A stretch of 13,627 nucleotides of DNA, from positions 1 to 13,627 of the forward strand of contig DASUFH010000208.1 in assembly GCA_036274645.1 (NCBI GenBank), written 5' to 3'. The position numbers and the translations under genes are program-made. The notes below the pieces were generated by a model. That model saw only the letters and a program-made list of their open reading frames with translations, was not told where the DNA came from and did not search any database. This document shows positions 6,796-13,627 of the stretch, piece by piece. This stretch comes from DASUFH01 sp036274645. GTDB taxonomy: Bacteria; Acidobacteriota; Terriglobia; 20CM-2-55-15. Each line of letters starts with the position of its first letter. Position 1 is the stretch's first letter.

Positions 6796-6850
6796 TGACC
6801 GGACACGGCTGCCGCACTACCTTGATGCCATTCAGGAGGTCCCACTTCTC

Positions 6851-7927
6851 ATGCTCAAGAGGCGCCGCTCTGTGTGGCGCGGTGGATTGGCGTTGGTCGT
6901 GGTGGTGTGCGCCTTTGCATTGCCTGCGGTGGCGGCCGATACGATCCCCGCGTCGTATTCCGACGCGGAGTTCTGGCGGCTGATCAACGAATTCTCCGAA
7001 CCGAATGGGTATTACCAGTACGAGAACTTCGTCTCCAACGAGATCTCTTTCCAGACTGCGCTGCCGGAACTGAAGCGTCTGACCAGGCCGGGAGGCGTTT
7101 ATCTGGGCGTCGGGCCGGAACAGAATTTCACCTACATTGCCGCGATCGAGCCGAAGGTCGCGTTCATTATCGATATCCGCCGGCAGAACCTGGTCGAACT
7201 CCTCCTCTATAAGGCGCTGTTTGAGATGTCCGCGGACCGCGCGGACTTCGTCTCCCGTCTGTTTTCCCGGAAACGGCCTGAAGGGCTGGGGGCGAACTCG
7301 ACTGCGGCCGACATGATTCTCGCGTTCGAGTCGCTGGCGCCGGACAAGGCGCTTTACGACGAGACACTCGCGGCGATCAAAGACAACCTGATCAGCAAGC
7401 ACGGTTTCAAACCCGTGGGCGATGACGAGCAGAAGATCGAATACGTGTTCGATGTGTTCTACCGAGGTGGCCCACGCATGAACTACGCTTTCGCGAGCTC
7501 CAGCCCGAACCAGCAGGTGCCCAGCTATAAATGGCTGATGCTGGTGACCGACACGCGTGGCGAGAACTGGGCGTTCCTTGACGCGGAAAGCCGCTATCAG
7601 TACGTGAAGGAAATGCAGCGGAAGAACCTGATCGTTCCGCTGGTCGGCGATTTCGGCGGCCCGAAGACGCTCAGGGCTCTCGGGCAATATCTCCGGGGAC
7701 ACGACGCGGTGGTTTCCGTCTTCTATATCTCGAACGTCGAGGATTACATCGCGGAGAAGTGGTCCGCGTATGTCGCCAATCTGAAGGCGCTTCCGCAGGA
7801 CGATCGGAGTGTGCTGATGCGTTTCATTACGATGACGATCACGCAGCTCGGCTGGATGCGCGACACCCCGCTGCGCTGGCCTGCGATGTTTACGGGAAGC
7901 TCGGCGGCGGCAGCCGCCCTGAACTAG
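6851..7927 (+). CDS. Exported protein A3, unrecognised family (closest to A1)
   Basis: A 358-residue protein. ATG 6851 is used rather than the upstream ATG 6767 because GGAGGT lies at 6835-6840 and a signal peptide begins here (MLKRRRSVWRGGLALVVVVCAFALPAVAAD, probable cleavage after AVA). Landmarks: DAEFWRLI (38-45), YQYENFVSNEISF (55-67), GGVYLGVGPEQNFTYI (81-96), KVAFIIDIRRQN (102-113), LLLYKALFE (117-125), RADFVSRLFSRKRP (130-143), IEYVFDVFYRGGPRM (196-210), GENWAFLD, MQRKNLIVPLVGDF (255-268) and VFYISNVEDYI (290-300). The GxG at 86-88, the Asp at 108 about 20 residues later, GD at 266-267 and the SNVED strand are in the order of class I methyltransferase motifs I-IV; this is inference only. 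A Cys at 20 is inside the hydrophobic core and is not a lipobox. It converges on B2 with a REP element between them. Confidence 0.86.
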   Translation: MLKRRRSVWRGGLALVVVVCAFALPAVAADTIPASYSDAEFWRLINEFSEPNGYYQYENFVSNEISFQTALPELKRLTRPGGVYLGVGPEQNFTYIAAIEPKVAFIIDIRRQNLVELLLYKALFEMSADRADFVSRLFSRKRPEGLGANSTAADMILAFESLAPDKALYDETLAAIKDNLISKHGFKPVGDDEQKIEYVFDVFYRGGPRMNYAFASSSPNQQVPSYKWLMLVTDTRGENWAFLDAESRYQYVKEMQRKNLIVPLVGDFGGPKTLRALGQYLRGHDAVVSVFYISNVEDYIAEKWSAYVANLKALPQDDRSVLMRFITMTITQLGWMRDTPLRWPAMFTGSSAAAAALN

Positions 7928-7963
7928 TCCATCATCTTCTACCTGACTCAGGACGGATGGCGG

Positions 7964-8125
7964 ACAACGGAAACATGTTGAGTTCCCGTCCGCTTGTAGG
8001 GGCGGTCTATGACCGCCCGACGTTCCGGAGTGGAACCCCGTGGTTTCACAAGAATTCACTCCGAAACACTGGGCGGTCATAGACCGCCCCTACAAGCAGA
8101 CGGGGACCCAAAAGGTTCCCGTTGT
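7964..8125. repeat. Foldback REP-pair element, copy 2 (GTAG-type REPs)
   Basis: The second copy of the element at 2755-2927, in the same orientation. REP units lie at 7996-8018 and 8071-8093, identical in stem and loop to copy 1, and the arms reach ACAACGG at 7964 and CCGTTGT at 8125. The spacer between the REPs is the most diverged part but keeps TTTCACAAGAATTCACTCCG, close to copy 1 (GTCACAAGAATTCACTCCG). It lies 36 bases after the A3 stop, in the gap between convergent A3 and B2. The two copies form direct repeats bracketing A1-B1-A2-A3. Confidence 0.9.
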
Positions 8126-8293
8126 GCCACGCCACAGGAGGGGAATCCGGCGCATTGCCCTGCGAAGGGGAAGGCCGCGGAACGGCAGGGGGCCTCCAGC
8201 GTAGCTTCCTGGGAGGCCGCGCCTACAGTGCGGAAGAACGATCTCGGATTTGCGTTATTCCTTCCGAGTTGATCAGACAGGACCTTCCGTCTT
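8126..8293. other. Non-coding tail between REP element and B2, with GC-rich hairpin
   Basis: No credible gene. A 7-bp stem (GGCCTCC 8191-8197 / GGAGGCC 8212-8218) is followed by GCGCCTAC, so read on the minus strand it is GTAG plus GCGCGGCCTCCC. This looks like a decayed single REP of a different sequence type. There is no T-run, so it is not a classical terminator for B2. Confidence 0.4.
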
Positions 8294-9268
8294 CTACCGT
8301 TCGCGCGTGAGGCGCACGACGATATTCCAGAAGGGGATGCCGTCGAGCTTCAAGGGCTCCTTCTGAAGATCGGTGTCTCCGTACGTCACCGACTTGAGTT
8401 TGTAGCCGGAGGGAATGCTCGTGACGGAAATCCGGTACTCGCCATTGGACATCCGAAAGATAAAAAATTGCCCGGTATTCACGCCTTCATAGGCTGAAGG
8501 TTTGGCGCTCGGCAGCACCCTGCCATCGGTCGAGCGGGCTTCCGCGGTGATGCTGGGTACCGGGCCGTCGTATTCATCCACGATCACGAGTCCGGTGACA
8601 AAGCGTTCCTGCGGCATGGCGATGTTCAGATCGGTGACATCCGCGCTTCCCACCGAAATGGTTACGGTCTTTTCCAGGAAGCCGCCGATAACGCGTACGC
8701 GATAGCTGCCCGGCGGAACGTCTGTCAGAGAGAAGGTCCCGTCGGGACGGATAAGAGTTTCCGGTAAAGCGTTCGGCGCCGCGCCGCCTCGGGACGTCGC
8801 CATCGACGTGGAGCCCTGGAGCGCGACCAGCACGCCGTTCGTCGAGGCCAGTCCGGTCACCCGTCCGCTGATATTGACGGGGCGTGGGCCCCGAAGCGTG
8901 ACAATCATCTGCGCGTTCCCGGTGGTGTCGACAACGAGCGGCTCTTTCAGAAGATCGGCGTTGCCGAACGTCAGGTTGAGAACGGTCGTTCCCGCGGGAA
9001 GGCTGGCCGGGGCCCCTACCATACTCATACCCGTCGGTAACGTGGCCTGAAAGGACCCATCGGGATCGGGAGTGATGACCACGGTGCTGGTCTTGCCGGG
9101 ACTTGTTATGGGCAGCGTGAAACGCTGCGGCATGGCGCCGCTTTCCATAACGACGCGCCCGGTAACAGCGCGGCTGGCCGTCTGCGCCCGGACGCCAGGG
9201 ACCAATGCGGCGATGGACAGCAGGATCAGGAGAACGGCATTTCCCGTTTTTCGAGCGCGGAATGTCAT
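8294..9268 (-). CDS. Secreted carboxypeptidase-regulatory-like beta-sandwich protein B2
   Basis: A 324-residue paralog of B1 on the minus strand. The start is ATG 9268-9266: GGAGGCG lies about 5 bases upstream and the signal peptide follows (MTFRARKTGNAVLLILLSIAALVPGVRAQ, cleavage probably after VRA). The frame stays open far upstream, to 10459, but that part is antisense to gene C. Three modules are visible: about 33-125 (VTGRVV, DGSFQATLPTG, FGNADLLKEPL), 130-220 (VNISGRVTGL, DGTFSLTDVPPGSYRVRV, ADVTDLNIAMP) and 223-324, closing with SVTYGDTDLQKEPLKLDG then FWNIVVRLTRER. The final 36 residues match the B1 end almost position by position, while the N-terminal module is much more diverged. 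No catalytic motif is seen. It converges on A3, as B1 does on A1, and diverges from gene C. Confidence 0.86.
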   Translation of the reverse strand: MTFRARKTGNAVLLILLSIAALVPGVRAQTASRAVTGRVVMESGAMPQRFTLPITSPGKTSTVVITPDPDGSFQATLPTGMSMVGAPASLPAGTTVLNLTFGNADLLKEPLVVDTTGNAQMIVTLRGPRPVNISGRVTGLASTNGVLVALQGSTSMATSRGGAAPNALPETLIRPDGTFSLTDVPPGSYRVRVIGGFLEKTVTISVGSADVTDLNIAMPQERFVTGLVIVDEYDGPVPSITAEARSTDGRVLPSAKPSAYEGVNTGQFFIFRMSNGEYRISVTSIPSGYKLKSVTYGDTDLQKEPLKLDGIPFWNIVVRLTRER

Positions 9269-9310
9269 GGAGCGCCTCCGGATTGTGAACGGGTGTCTCG
9301 AACGGAAGAG

Positions 9311-9339
9311 ATTATAGGGGAATTGGGGGGCGGACGATT
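9311..9339 (-). promoter_or_regulatory. Candidate promoter of B2
   Basis: On the minus strand, 9316-9311 reads TATAAT, a perfect -10, 42 bases upstream of the B2 start. No good -35 is seen at 16-18 bases (AATCGT near 9339-9334). Confidence 0.45.
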
Positions 9340-9349
9340 CTGCTATAGT
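9323..9349 (+). promoter_or_regulatory. Candidate promoter of gene C
   Basis: TTGGGG at 9323-9328 and TATAGT at 9344-9349 (in GCTATAGTT), spacing 15, end about 48 bases before the gene C start. It overlaps the opposing B2 promoter, so the two may interfere or be co-regulated. Confidence 0.4.
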
Positions 9350-9397
9350 TTTCGCCGGTTGCGTTTCCCGCACGAACAATTCCGTGGAGAGTGATCG

Positions 9398-11326
9398 ATG
9401 CTGAAATCGTGGGCGCGTTTCGGACGATGGCGATCGATACCGTTTGTGCTGACAATACCGCTGTGCGTGCTGGCGGCCAGCGGCTCTCTGGCGCAACGGC
9501 CTTTCGGCGCGACCGGCCCGACCGATCCGCGTCCGATCACGACGGCGCCGCTGGGCGAGCAGCGTCAGCCGGAGGCGCCGACCGGATCGATATCCGGCCT
9601 CATTACTGCGCTCGGAACGGGTGAACCTCTGGCCGGCGCCAACGTCGAGGCGCTCCGCGCCGAGTGTGGATCCAACACGGGGGAGCGCGCGAGTACAAAA
9701 ACCGGCGACGATGGCCACTACAAGCTGGAAAAGCTTCGCGCCGGCGTCTGGTGCGTGGGCGCGGCGCATCCTTCCGGCGCGTATACGCCGGTGGAATACC
9801 ATCAGCGGAACTATCTGGGCCGCGGGCTCGCGGTCCGGCTGACGGAAGCTCAGACCCTCGAAAGCATCGATATGGTCATGGCGCCAACGGGCAGCATCTC
9901 GGGCCGTGTGCTCGATGACGACGGTGAGCCGATGGCCCGCGCGCGGGTTCAGGTCATGCGCGCGACGTTCCGGGATGGCGAGCGGCGGTTGTATTCCATG
10001 AACGTGGTTCAGACGAACGACCGCGGAGAATTCCATTTCTTCTGGCTGCCGCCGGACCGCTATTTCATTGCCGCCATTCCCGAGGACACGGACCGGCAGC
10101 GCGCCGCTTACAGTGTTGCGCCTCCTGGAGCAGGCGGCTACCGCGCGGACGCGCTGCCCCCGGTGATCCGGCGAAGAAACACCCGGGACGGGGAAACGAT
10201 CGAAGAGACGTACCTCCCGGTGTATTTCGGCGGCGGCGTCGACGCCTCCCGGGCGCAACCCATCGATATCCGGCCCGCCGAGTCCATCAACGCGATTCAA
10301 CTCACGTTCAACGGCGCGAGAAAGCGCGCGTGGCATATTCGCGGAAAGGTTCCTCCGATCGCGCCGACAGTCGCGGCGGCCGGCGCGCCGACCGGTCCCG
10401 GCGCGGCGTTTGGGGCGCGAGGCGGCCAACAGAATCCACCCCCTCCTCCCGCCGCCCAACTTCGCCTCGCCCCGAAGGAGTGGACCTCTCTCGCCGTAAT
10501 GCCCTACGCGACGGCCGACATGGAGGGCAATTTCGATATCGCCGGCGTTGTCCCGGGCTCCTACGTCCTCTATGCGACCGTTCAGAATCAGCTTGCGCGA
10601 ATACCGATCGAGGTTGGGAACGCCGATATCGAGGATCTTCTCGTGGTCCCCGTTCCGGCCTTTCCATTGTCCGGCCGATTGGTGGTGGAAAACCCGTCAG
10701 CGTTGGCGCAGCCGGTGGATCCCAGCAGTTGGCGGGTTGTGCTGGCGCGCAATCCCGATCTCACCGGTATTCCAGGCGTCTCGACGGTCGGAACCGTCGG
10801 TACGGACTCTATCTTTACGCTCGAGAAGGCGCCACCGGGCGATTACCGCGTGTACATCCTGCCGTTTCTACCTCCGACTGGGACGGCCGAGCGCCGCTTA
10901 CCGACAGCGTTTGAAAAGAGTTACGTCAAGGCGATCCGTTTGGGCGGTCTGGATGTCCTTAAAGAAGGACTCCACCTGACGTCCACGCCGGAGGAAAAGC
11001 TTGAGATCGTTCTCGGTCTGGGCGGCGGGCTCGAAGGGACAGTGATGGATGTCGACCAGAATCCGGTCATCAGGGCGACCGTTGCGCTGGTTCCGTTCGG
11101 CGCAACGGACCGGCCCGACCTCTACCGCGTCGCGACCTCCGACCGCTTTGGCCATTTCCAGATCCGAGGCGTCGCGCCGGGCAGCTACAACGCCTTCGCA
11201 TGGGATGGGGTGGCCGAAGGCGCATGGTTTGACGAGGAGTTTATTCGGACGTCGGGGGCTCGAGCCCGGCCGGTCCAGATTGGTGAAGGCGTGGAATCCA
11301 CGACCGAACTGGTCATCTCCCGATGA
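9398..11326 (+). CDS. Secreted multi-domain carboxypeptidase-regulatory-like protein C
   Basis: A 642-residue protein; ATG 9398 has GGAGAG about 8 bases upstream. A signal peptide spans 1-33 (hydrophobic 14-32, ASGSLAQ). Module 1, about 62-160: GSISGLITALGTGEPLAGANV, DDGHYKLEKLRAG, then YHQRNYLGRG and the strand ESIDMVMAPT. Module 2, 164-230: GSISGRVLDDDGEPMARARVQV, NDRGEFHFFWLPPDRYFIAA, followed by a partner strand (TYLPVYFGG, 271-279). A Pro/Gly/Ala-rich linker covers 318-355. Module 3, 370-420: DMEGNFDIAGVVPGSYVLYA. The C-terminal part, 420-642, has KAIRLGGLDVLKEGLHL, LEGTVMDVDQNPV, FGHFQIRGVAPGSYNAFAW and EGAWFDEEF. These are non-enzymatic, usually surface-exposed domains; the precise role is unknown. 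It is followed without a gap by gene D, a paralog of similar build. Confidence 0.88.
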   Translation: MLKSWARFGRWRSIPFVLTIPLCVLAASGSLAQRPFGATGPTDPRPITTAPLGEQRQPEAPTGSISGLITALGTGEPLAGANVEALRAECGSNTGERASTKTGDDGHYKLEKLRAGVWCVGAAHPSGAYTPVEYHQRNYLGRGLAVRLTEAQTLESIDMVMAPTGSISGRVLDDDGEPMARARVQVMRATFRDGERRLYSMNVVQTNDRGEFHFFWLPPDRYFIAAIPEDTDRQRAAYSVAPPGAGGYRADALPPVIRRRNTRDGETIEETYLPVYFGGGVDASRAQPIDIRPAESINAIQLTFNGARKRAWHIRGKVPPIAPTVAAAGAPTGPGAAFGARGGQQNPPPPPAAQLRLAPKEWTSLAVMPYATADMEGNFDIAGVVPGSYVLYATVQNQLARIPIEVGNADIEDLLVVPVPAFPLSGRLVVENPSALAQPVDPSSWRVVLARNPDLTGIPGVSTVGTVGTDSIFTLEKAPPGDYRVYILPFLPPTGTAERRLPTAFEKSYVKAIRLGGLDVLKEGLHLTSTPEEKLEIVLGLGGGLEGTVMDVDQNPVIRATVALVPFGATDRPDLYRVATSDRFGHFQIRGVAPGSYNAFAWDGVAEGAWFDEEFIRTSGARARPVQIGEGVESTTELVISR

Positions 11327-11334
11327 GGCGCACA

Positions 11335-13362
11335 ATGAAACTCTCAAACATACTCAGCGTGACGACACTCCTGACGGCTTCTGTTCTGTCCGTCCCGAGC
11401 GCCGCCCCCCAATCGGCGCGTCCCGCTGGCTCGATACAGGGCACAGCGCTGCAGTGGGGAAGTAACCGCGGGCTCGGCAAGGCTTCCATCGAACTGCGAG
11501 GAGGAGGCGTATCGAGCGCGCAGCCGCTGAAGACGACGACGGACTCGGAAGGAAAGTACTACTTCACGGGACTGCAGCCGGGATCCTATCGCCTCCTCGT
11601 GAAACGTGACGGCTACGTGGCCGCCGAATACGGTCAGCAATGGCTGAACGGGCCGGGGCAGCCGGTAAGCCTGACGGCGGGACAGGCCCTCAGCGGACTC
11701 GACATCCCGATGATGGCCGCAACCACGATTTCCGGACGTGTGACCGACTCCCGTGGCGCGCCGGCGGTCAATGTGCAGGTGTCCGCGTTGAAGGTTTCTT
11801 ATCAGGGACTCCAGCGCGTGCTGCGCACCGTGCAGGAGGCGCGCACGAACCAGGATGGCGAATACCGCCTGTTCTGGCTGACGCCCGGTCGCTACTACGT
11901 CGCCGCGGTCGCCACCGGGTGGAATACAAACGGTCAAATCATCGTGAATGGCGATGCGAACGCTTCGCCTGGCGGAGAACCCTATACGACCAATACGCAA
12001 ACCCGTACGGTGCTCGGTCAAAATCCCACTGCGGGCGCGGCCAACTTCATTGTCAACGGAAACGCCGTTCAAGCGCGCGGTTCGGCCACTACGCTGGCGC
12101 CGGTGTTTTTCCCCGCGGAGACCAGCGTCGATTTCGCGAGTCCCATCGACGCCGCGTCGGGCGCCGAGTACCGGGGATCGGATATCCGTCTGATTCCCGT
12201 TCCGATGTATCACGTATGCGGGACAGTGAGCGTTCTGGGCGACGTCAGACCGCCGGATCCTCCCGGCGCTACGGGTCCACGAGGCGGCATTTCCACTCAG
12301 CTCCCGCTGGTTTCCCCGAACATTGAGGACGCGCTGCGTGGCGGCCCTAACCAGGGTTTGCAGAGTGCGGTCACTGCGGTCCAGGCCGCGAACGATATCT
12401 GTCCCGGTCTGGCGGGCGGCGCGCCGCTGCCGCAGCAGGCGCGCGGGCAGGCGCGTCTCATGGCGGTGGGGGCCCGCGCGAACGTTTCGAACGCGAACAC
12501 GGGATCGTACACGACGGCAATTGACGCGAATTCCGGGAGATTTGTCTTTCGCAATGTCGTGCCCGGGATGTACGAACTCTCGACCAGCACGCAGACCACT
12601 CCGGAGAACCCGGGCTTCAACGCCCGGACGCCGGTCGAGGTGCGCGGCGACGTGGACTTTGTGTCTCTTGTCCTCCAGCAGGGCTTCGACTTGAAGGCGC
12701 GTTTGAACGTGGAAATACCGCCGTCGGGAAAGACGCCGGAGATTGGCAATCTGTTGCGCCCCTATCTCGGCGACGATCCGCCGAGTCCCCGCGATCCCTT
12801 CCTGGGCGGGTTTACGAACAACGAGACGTTGATCAAGAACCTTCCGCGGGACGACTACCGCGTCTATGTGCAGCCCTTGAATAACTCGGTCGTCGCGCCG
12901 GCCGTACAGCGATCCCCGGCGCTGCAGGACGTTTACATCAAGTCCATCACCTACGCCGGAGAGGATGCGCTCAATGCGCCGCTGCGCTACAGCGCGGATC
13001 CGGAGGCCACACTGGACATTACGATCGGCGCCAACCCCGGCGTTCTTGAAGGACGCGTCCTGAATACCAACGGCGATCCGGCCGTCGGCGCGCTGGTCAC
13101 ACTGGTAGCCAACGCGCCAGGCGGCCGTGTCTTCCGCACCGACATGTATCGCGCCGTGTCCACCGGCCGCGACGGCCGGTTTCAAGCGAAAGGCATTCCT
13201 CCCGGAGACTACAGGGTGTTTGCCTGGGCCGGTATCGAACGCGACGCCTGGATGGACCCCGATCTGCAGCGCGCCAATGAAGAACAGGGCCGCAGCATCC
13301 GCATCGAGGAAGGCGGCAACACCAGCATCGACCTTCCGCTGATTACGCCGTATCTGCGATAG
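11335..13362 (+). CDS. Secreted multi-domain carboxypeptidase-regulatory-like protein D
   Basis: A 675-residue protein from ATG 11335, preceded by GAGG at 11325-11328. An alternative ATG at 11323 would give an ATGA overlap with gene C and four extra residues but has no ribosome site. The signal peptide is 1-24 (MKLSNILSVTTLLTASVLSV). Module 1, 31-125: GSIQGTALQWGSNRGLGKASI, GKYYFTGLQPGSYRLLV, YVAAEYGQ. Module 2, 131-195: TISGRVTDSRGAPAVNVQV, DGEYRLFWLTPGRYYVAAV. An Asn/Gly-rich stretch follows (196-250), then VFFPAETSVDFASP, a long Pro/Gly/Gln-rich region (300-375), and module 3 at about 385-450 (SGRFVFRNVVPGMYEL). The C-terminal region, 530-675, has KSITYAGEDALNAPLRY, LEGRVLNTNGDPAVGALV, DGRFQAKGIPPGDYRVFAW, RDAWMDPDL and EEGGN, matching gene C. 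It is probably co-transcribed with C; both look like one duplicated architecture. Confidence 0.88.
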   Translation: MKLSNILSVTTLLTASVLSVPSAAPQSARPAGSIQGTALQWGSNRGLGKASIELRGGGVSSAQPLKTTTDSEGKYYFTGLQPGSYRLLVKRDGYVAAEYGQQWLNGPGQPVSLTAGQALSGLDIPMMAATTISGRVTDSRGAPAVNVQVSALKVSYQGLQRVLRTVQEARTNQDGEYRLFWLTPGRYYVAAVATGWNTNGQIIVNGDANASPGGEPYTTNTQTRTVLGQNPTAGAANFIVNGNAVQARGSATTLAPVFFPAETSVDFASPIDAASGAEYRGSDIRLIPVPMYHVCGTVSVLGDVRPPDPPGATGPRGGISTQLPLVSPNIEDALRGGPNQGLQSAVTAVQAANDICPGLAGGAPLPQQARGQARLMAVGARANVSNANTGSYTTAIDANSGRFVFRNVVPGMYELSTSTQTTPENPGFNARTPVEVRGDVDFVSLVLQQGFDLKARLNVEIPPSGKTPEIGNLLRPYLGDDPPSPRDPFLGGFTNNETLIKNLPRDDYRVYVQPLNNSVVAPAVQRSPALQDVYIKSITYAGEDALNAPLRYSADPEATLDITIGANPGVLEGRVLNTNGDPAVGALVTLVANAPGGRVFRTDMYRAVSTGRDGRFQAKGIPPGDYRVFAWAGIERDAWMDPDLQRANEEQGRSIRIEEGGNTSIDLPLITPYLR

Positions 13363-13421
13363 CCTGGGTTACGGTGAGCGCCGTGGCGAAGAGGGAAAGT
13401 GCGAACGCATTCCCTGTATCC

Positions 13422-13627
13422 TTACTGTCTGCCTGCGCCGCGGCCAGGACCGGCGGCGGCGGGAGCCGCAGGGGCCGCAAACTCCGCCGCCACCGGAAAG
13501 TTGCCCTCATACGGAGGCCAGTTCGGCACCGGCAGATCGTTGGTCGGATAGAACATGGACGCCCAGATATTGCGAATCTTGTTGTTATCGACGAAGAACC
13601 ATTCGGCCAGCAGATTCCGCATGAGCG
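13422..13627 (-). CDS. C-terminal end of probable SnoaL/NTF2-like protein (partial)
   Basis: An open minus-strand frame enters from the right edge and stops with TAA at 13424-13422. The last 67 residues are visible: LLAEWFFVDNNKIRNIWASMFYP, in which a strand with a D-N-N-K turn leads to IRNIW. This is typical of the last strands of SnoaL-like/NTF2-fold proteins, which bind small ligands or act as small isomerases and cyclases. After PNWPPYEGNFPV comes a low-complexity Ala/Pro/Gly tail (about 24 residues) ending in RGAGRQ. The ATG at 13622 is internal; the true start lies outside the window. It converges on gene D with a 59-base gap that holds no clear terminator. The family call is based on a short segment. 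Confidence 0.6.
   Translation of the reverse strand, partial: LMRNLLAEWFFVDNNKIRNIWASMFYPTNDLPVPNWPPYEGNFPVAAEFAAPAAPAAAGPGRGAGRQ

Noticed and set aside
6767..6850. Earlier start for A3 at 6767
   Set aside because: It would put 28 unrelated residues before a good signal peptide and ignore the GGAGGT before 6851; the segment is the tandem-repeat intergenic region.
6731..8080. 449-residue minus-strand open frame
   Set aside because: It lies wholly opposite A3 and the REP element and has no recognisable feature.
2755..8125. Composite transposon or CRISPR interpretation of the repeated elements
   Set aside because: No transposase or cas gene is present, and there are only two copies, 5 kb apart, that are self-complementary rather than spaced repeats.
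8191..8218. GC-rich hairpin as rho-independent terminator of B2
   Set aside because: It has no T-run on either strand; it is better explained as a decayed REP-like repeat.
9269..10459. Upstream extension of the B2 frame to 10459
   Set aside because: The extension is antisense to gene C and Arg-rich; the ribosome site and signal peptide place the real start at 9268.
11344..13185. 613-residue minus-strand open frame
   Set aside because: It is antisense to gene D, Arg/His-rich, without domain pattern or signal peptide; it is a GC-bias shadow of a clearly real protein.

Overview
The window is GC-rich, has no RNA genes, CRISPR arrays or transposase genes, and is dominated by exported proteins. 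Organism: most probably an Acidobacteriota genome (Vicinamibacteria- or Solibacter-like). This rests on the multi-domain 'carboxypeptidase regulatory-like' secreted proteins with their FAW / AW.(D/E) C-terminal signature, on the ECF sigma/anti-sigma pair, and on the codon style. It is an inference; no marker gene is present.

Layout. (1) 1-255, minus strand: N-terminal part of a small lipoprotein gene running off the left edge. (2) 527-2727, plus strand: an ECF sigma factor whose stop overlaps the start of an unusual anti-sigma protein. That protein joins an N-terminal zinc-finger anti-sigma domain to membrane segments, a bactofilin-like beta-repeat and a second membrane block. (3) 2755-2927: a 173-bp foldback element made of two inverted GTAG-type REP palindromes; a second copy in the same orientation lies at 7964-8125. 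(4) 2928-3350: mostly non-coding, with one small truncated exported ORF. (5) Between and just beyond the two REP elements are three paralogous exported proteins of unrecognised family, here called A1, A2 and A3 (3351-4400, 5590-6753, 6851-7927, all plus). Two paralogous minus-strand beta-sandwich proteins, B1 (4410-5336) and B2 (8294-9268), converge on A1 and A3, so the region looks like a duplicated convergent A-B cassette plus an extra A gene. (6) 9398-13362, plus: two large secreted carboxypeptidase-regulatory-like proteins (C and D) that abut as an operon; B2 and C share a 129-bp divergent promoter region. (7) 13422-13627, minus: the C-terminal end of a probable SnoaL/NTF2-like protein running off the right edge.

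How it may work together. The sigma/anti-sigma pair is probably a self-contained envelope-sensing unit in which the beta-repeat domain lies outside the cytoplasm. The A and B proteins carry signal peptides, sit in conserved convergent pairs and probably act in the same extracytoplasmic compartment. The A family keeps a segment order reminiscent of a Rossmann/SAM-methyltransferase fold despite being exported. The function of the A-B system is unknown and it is the most novel-looking part of the window.
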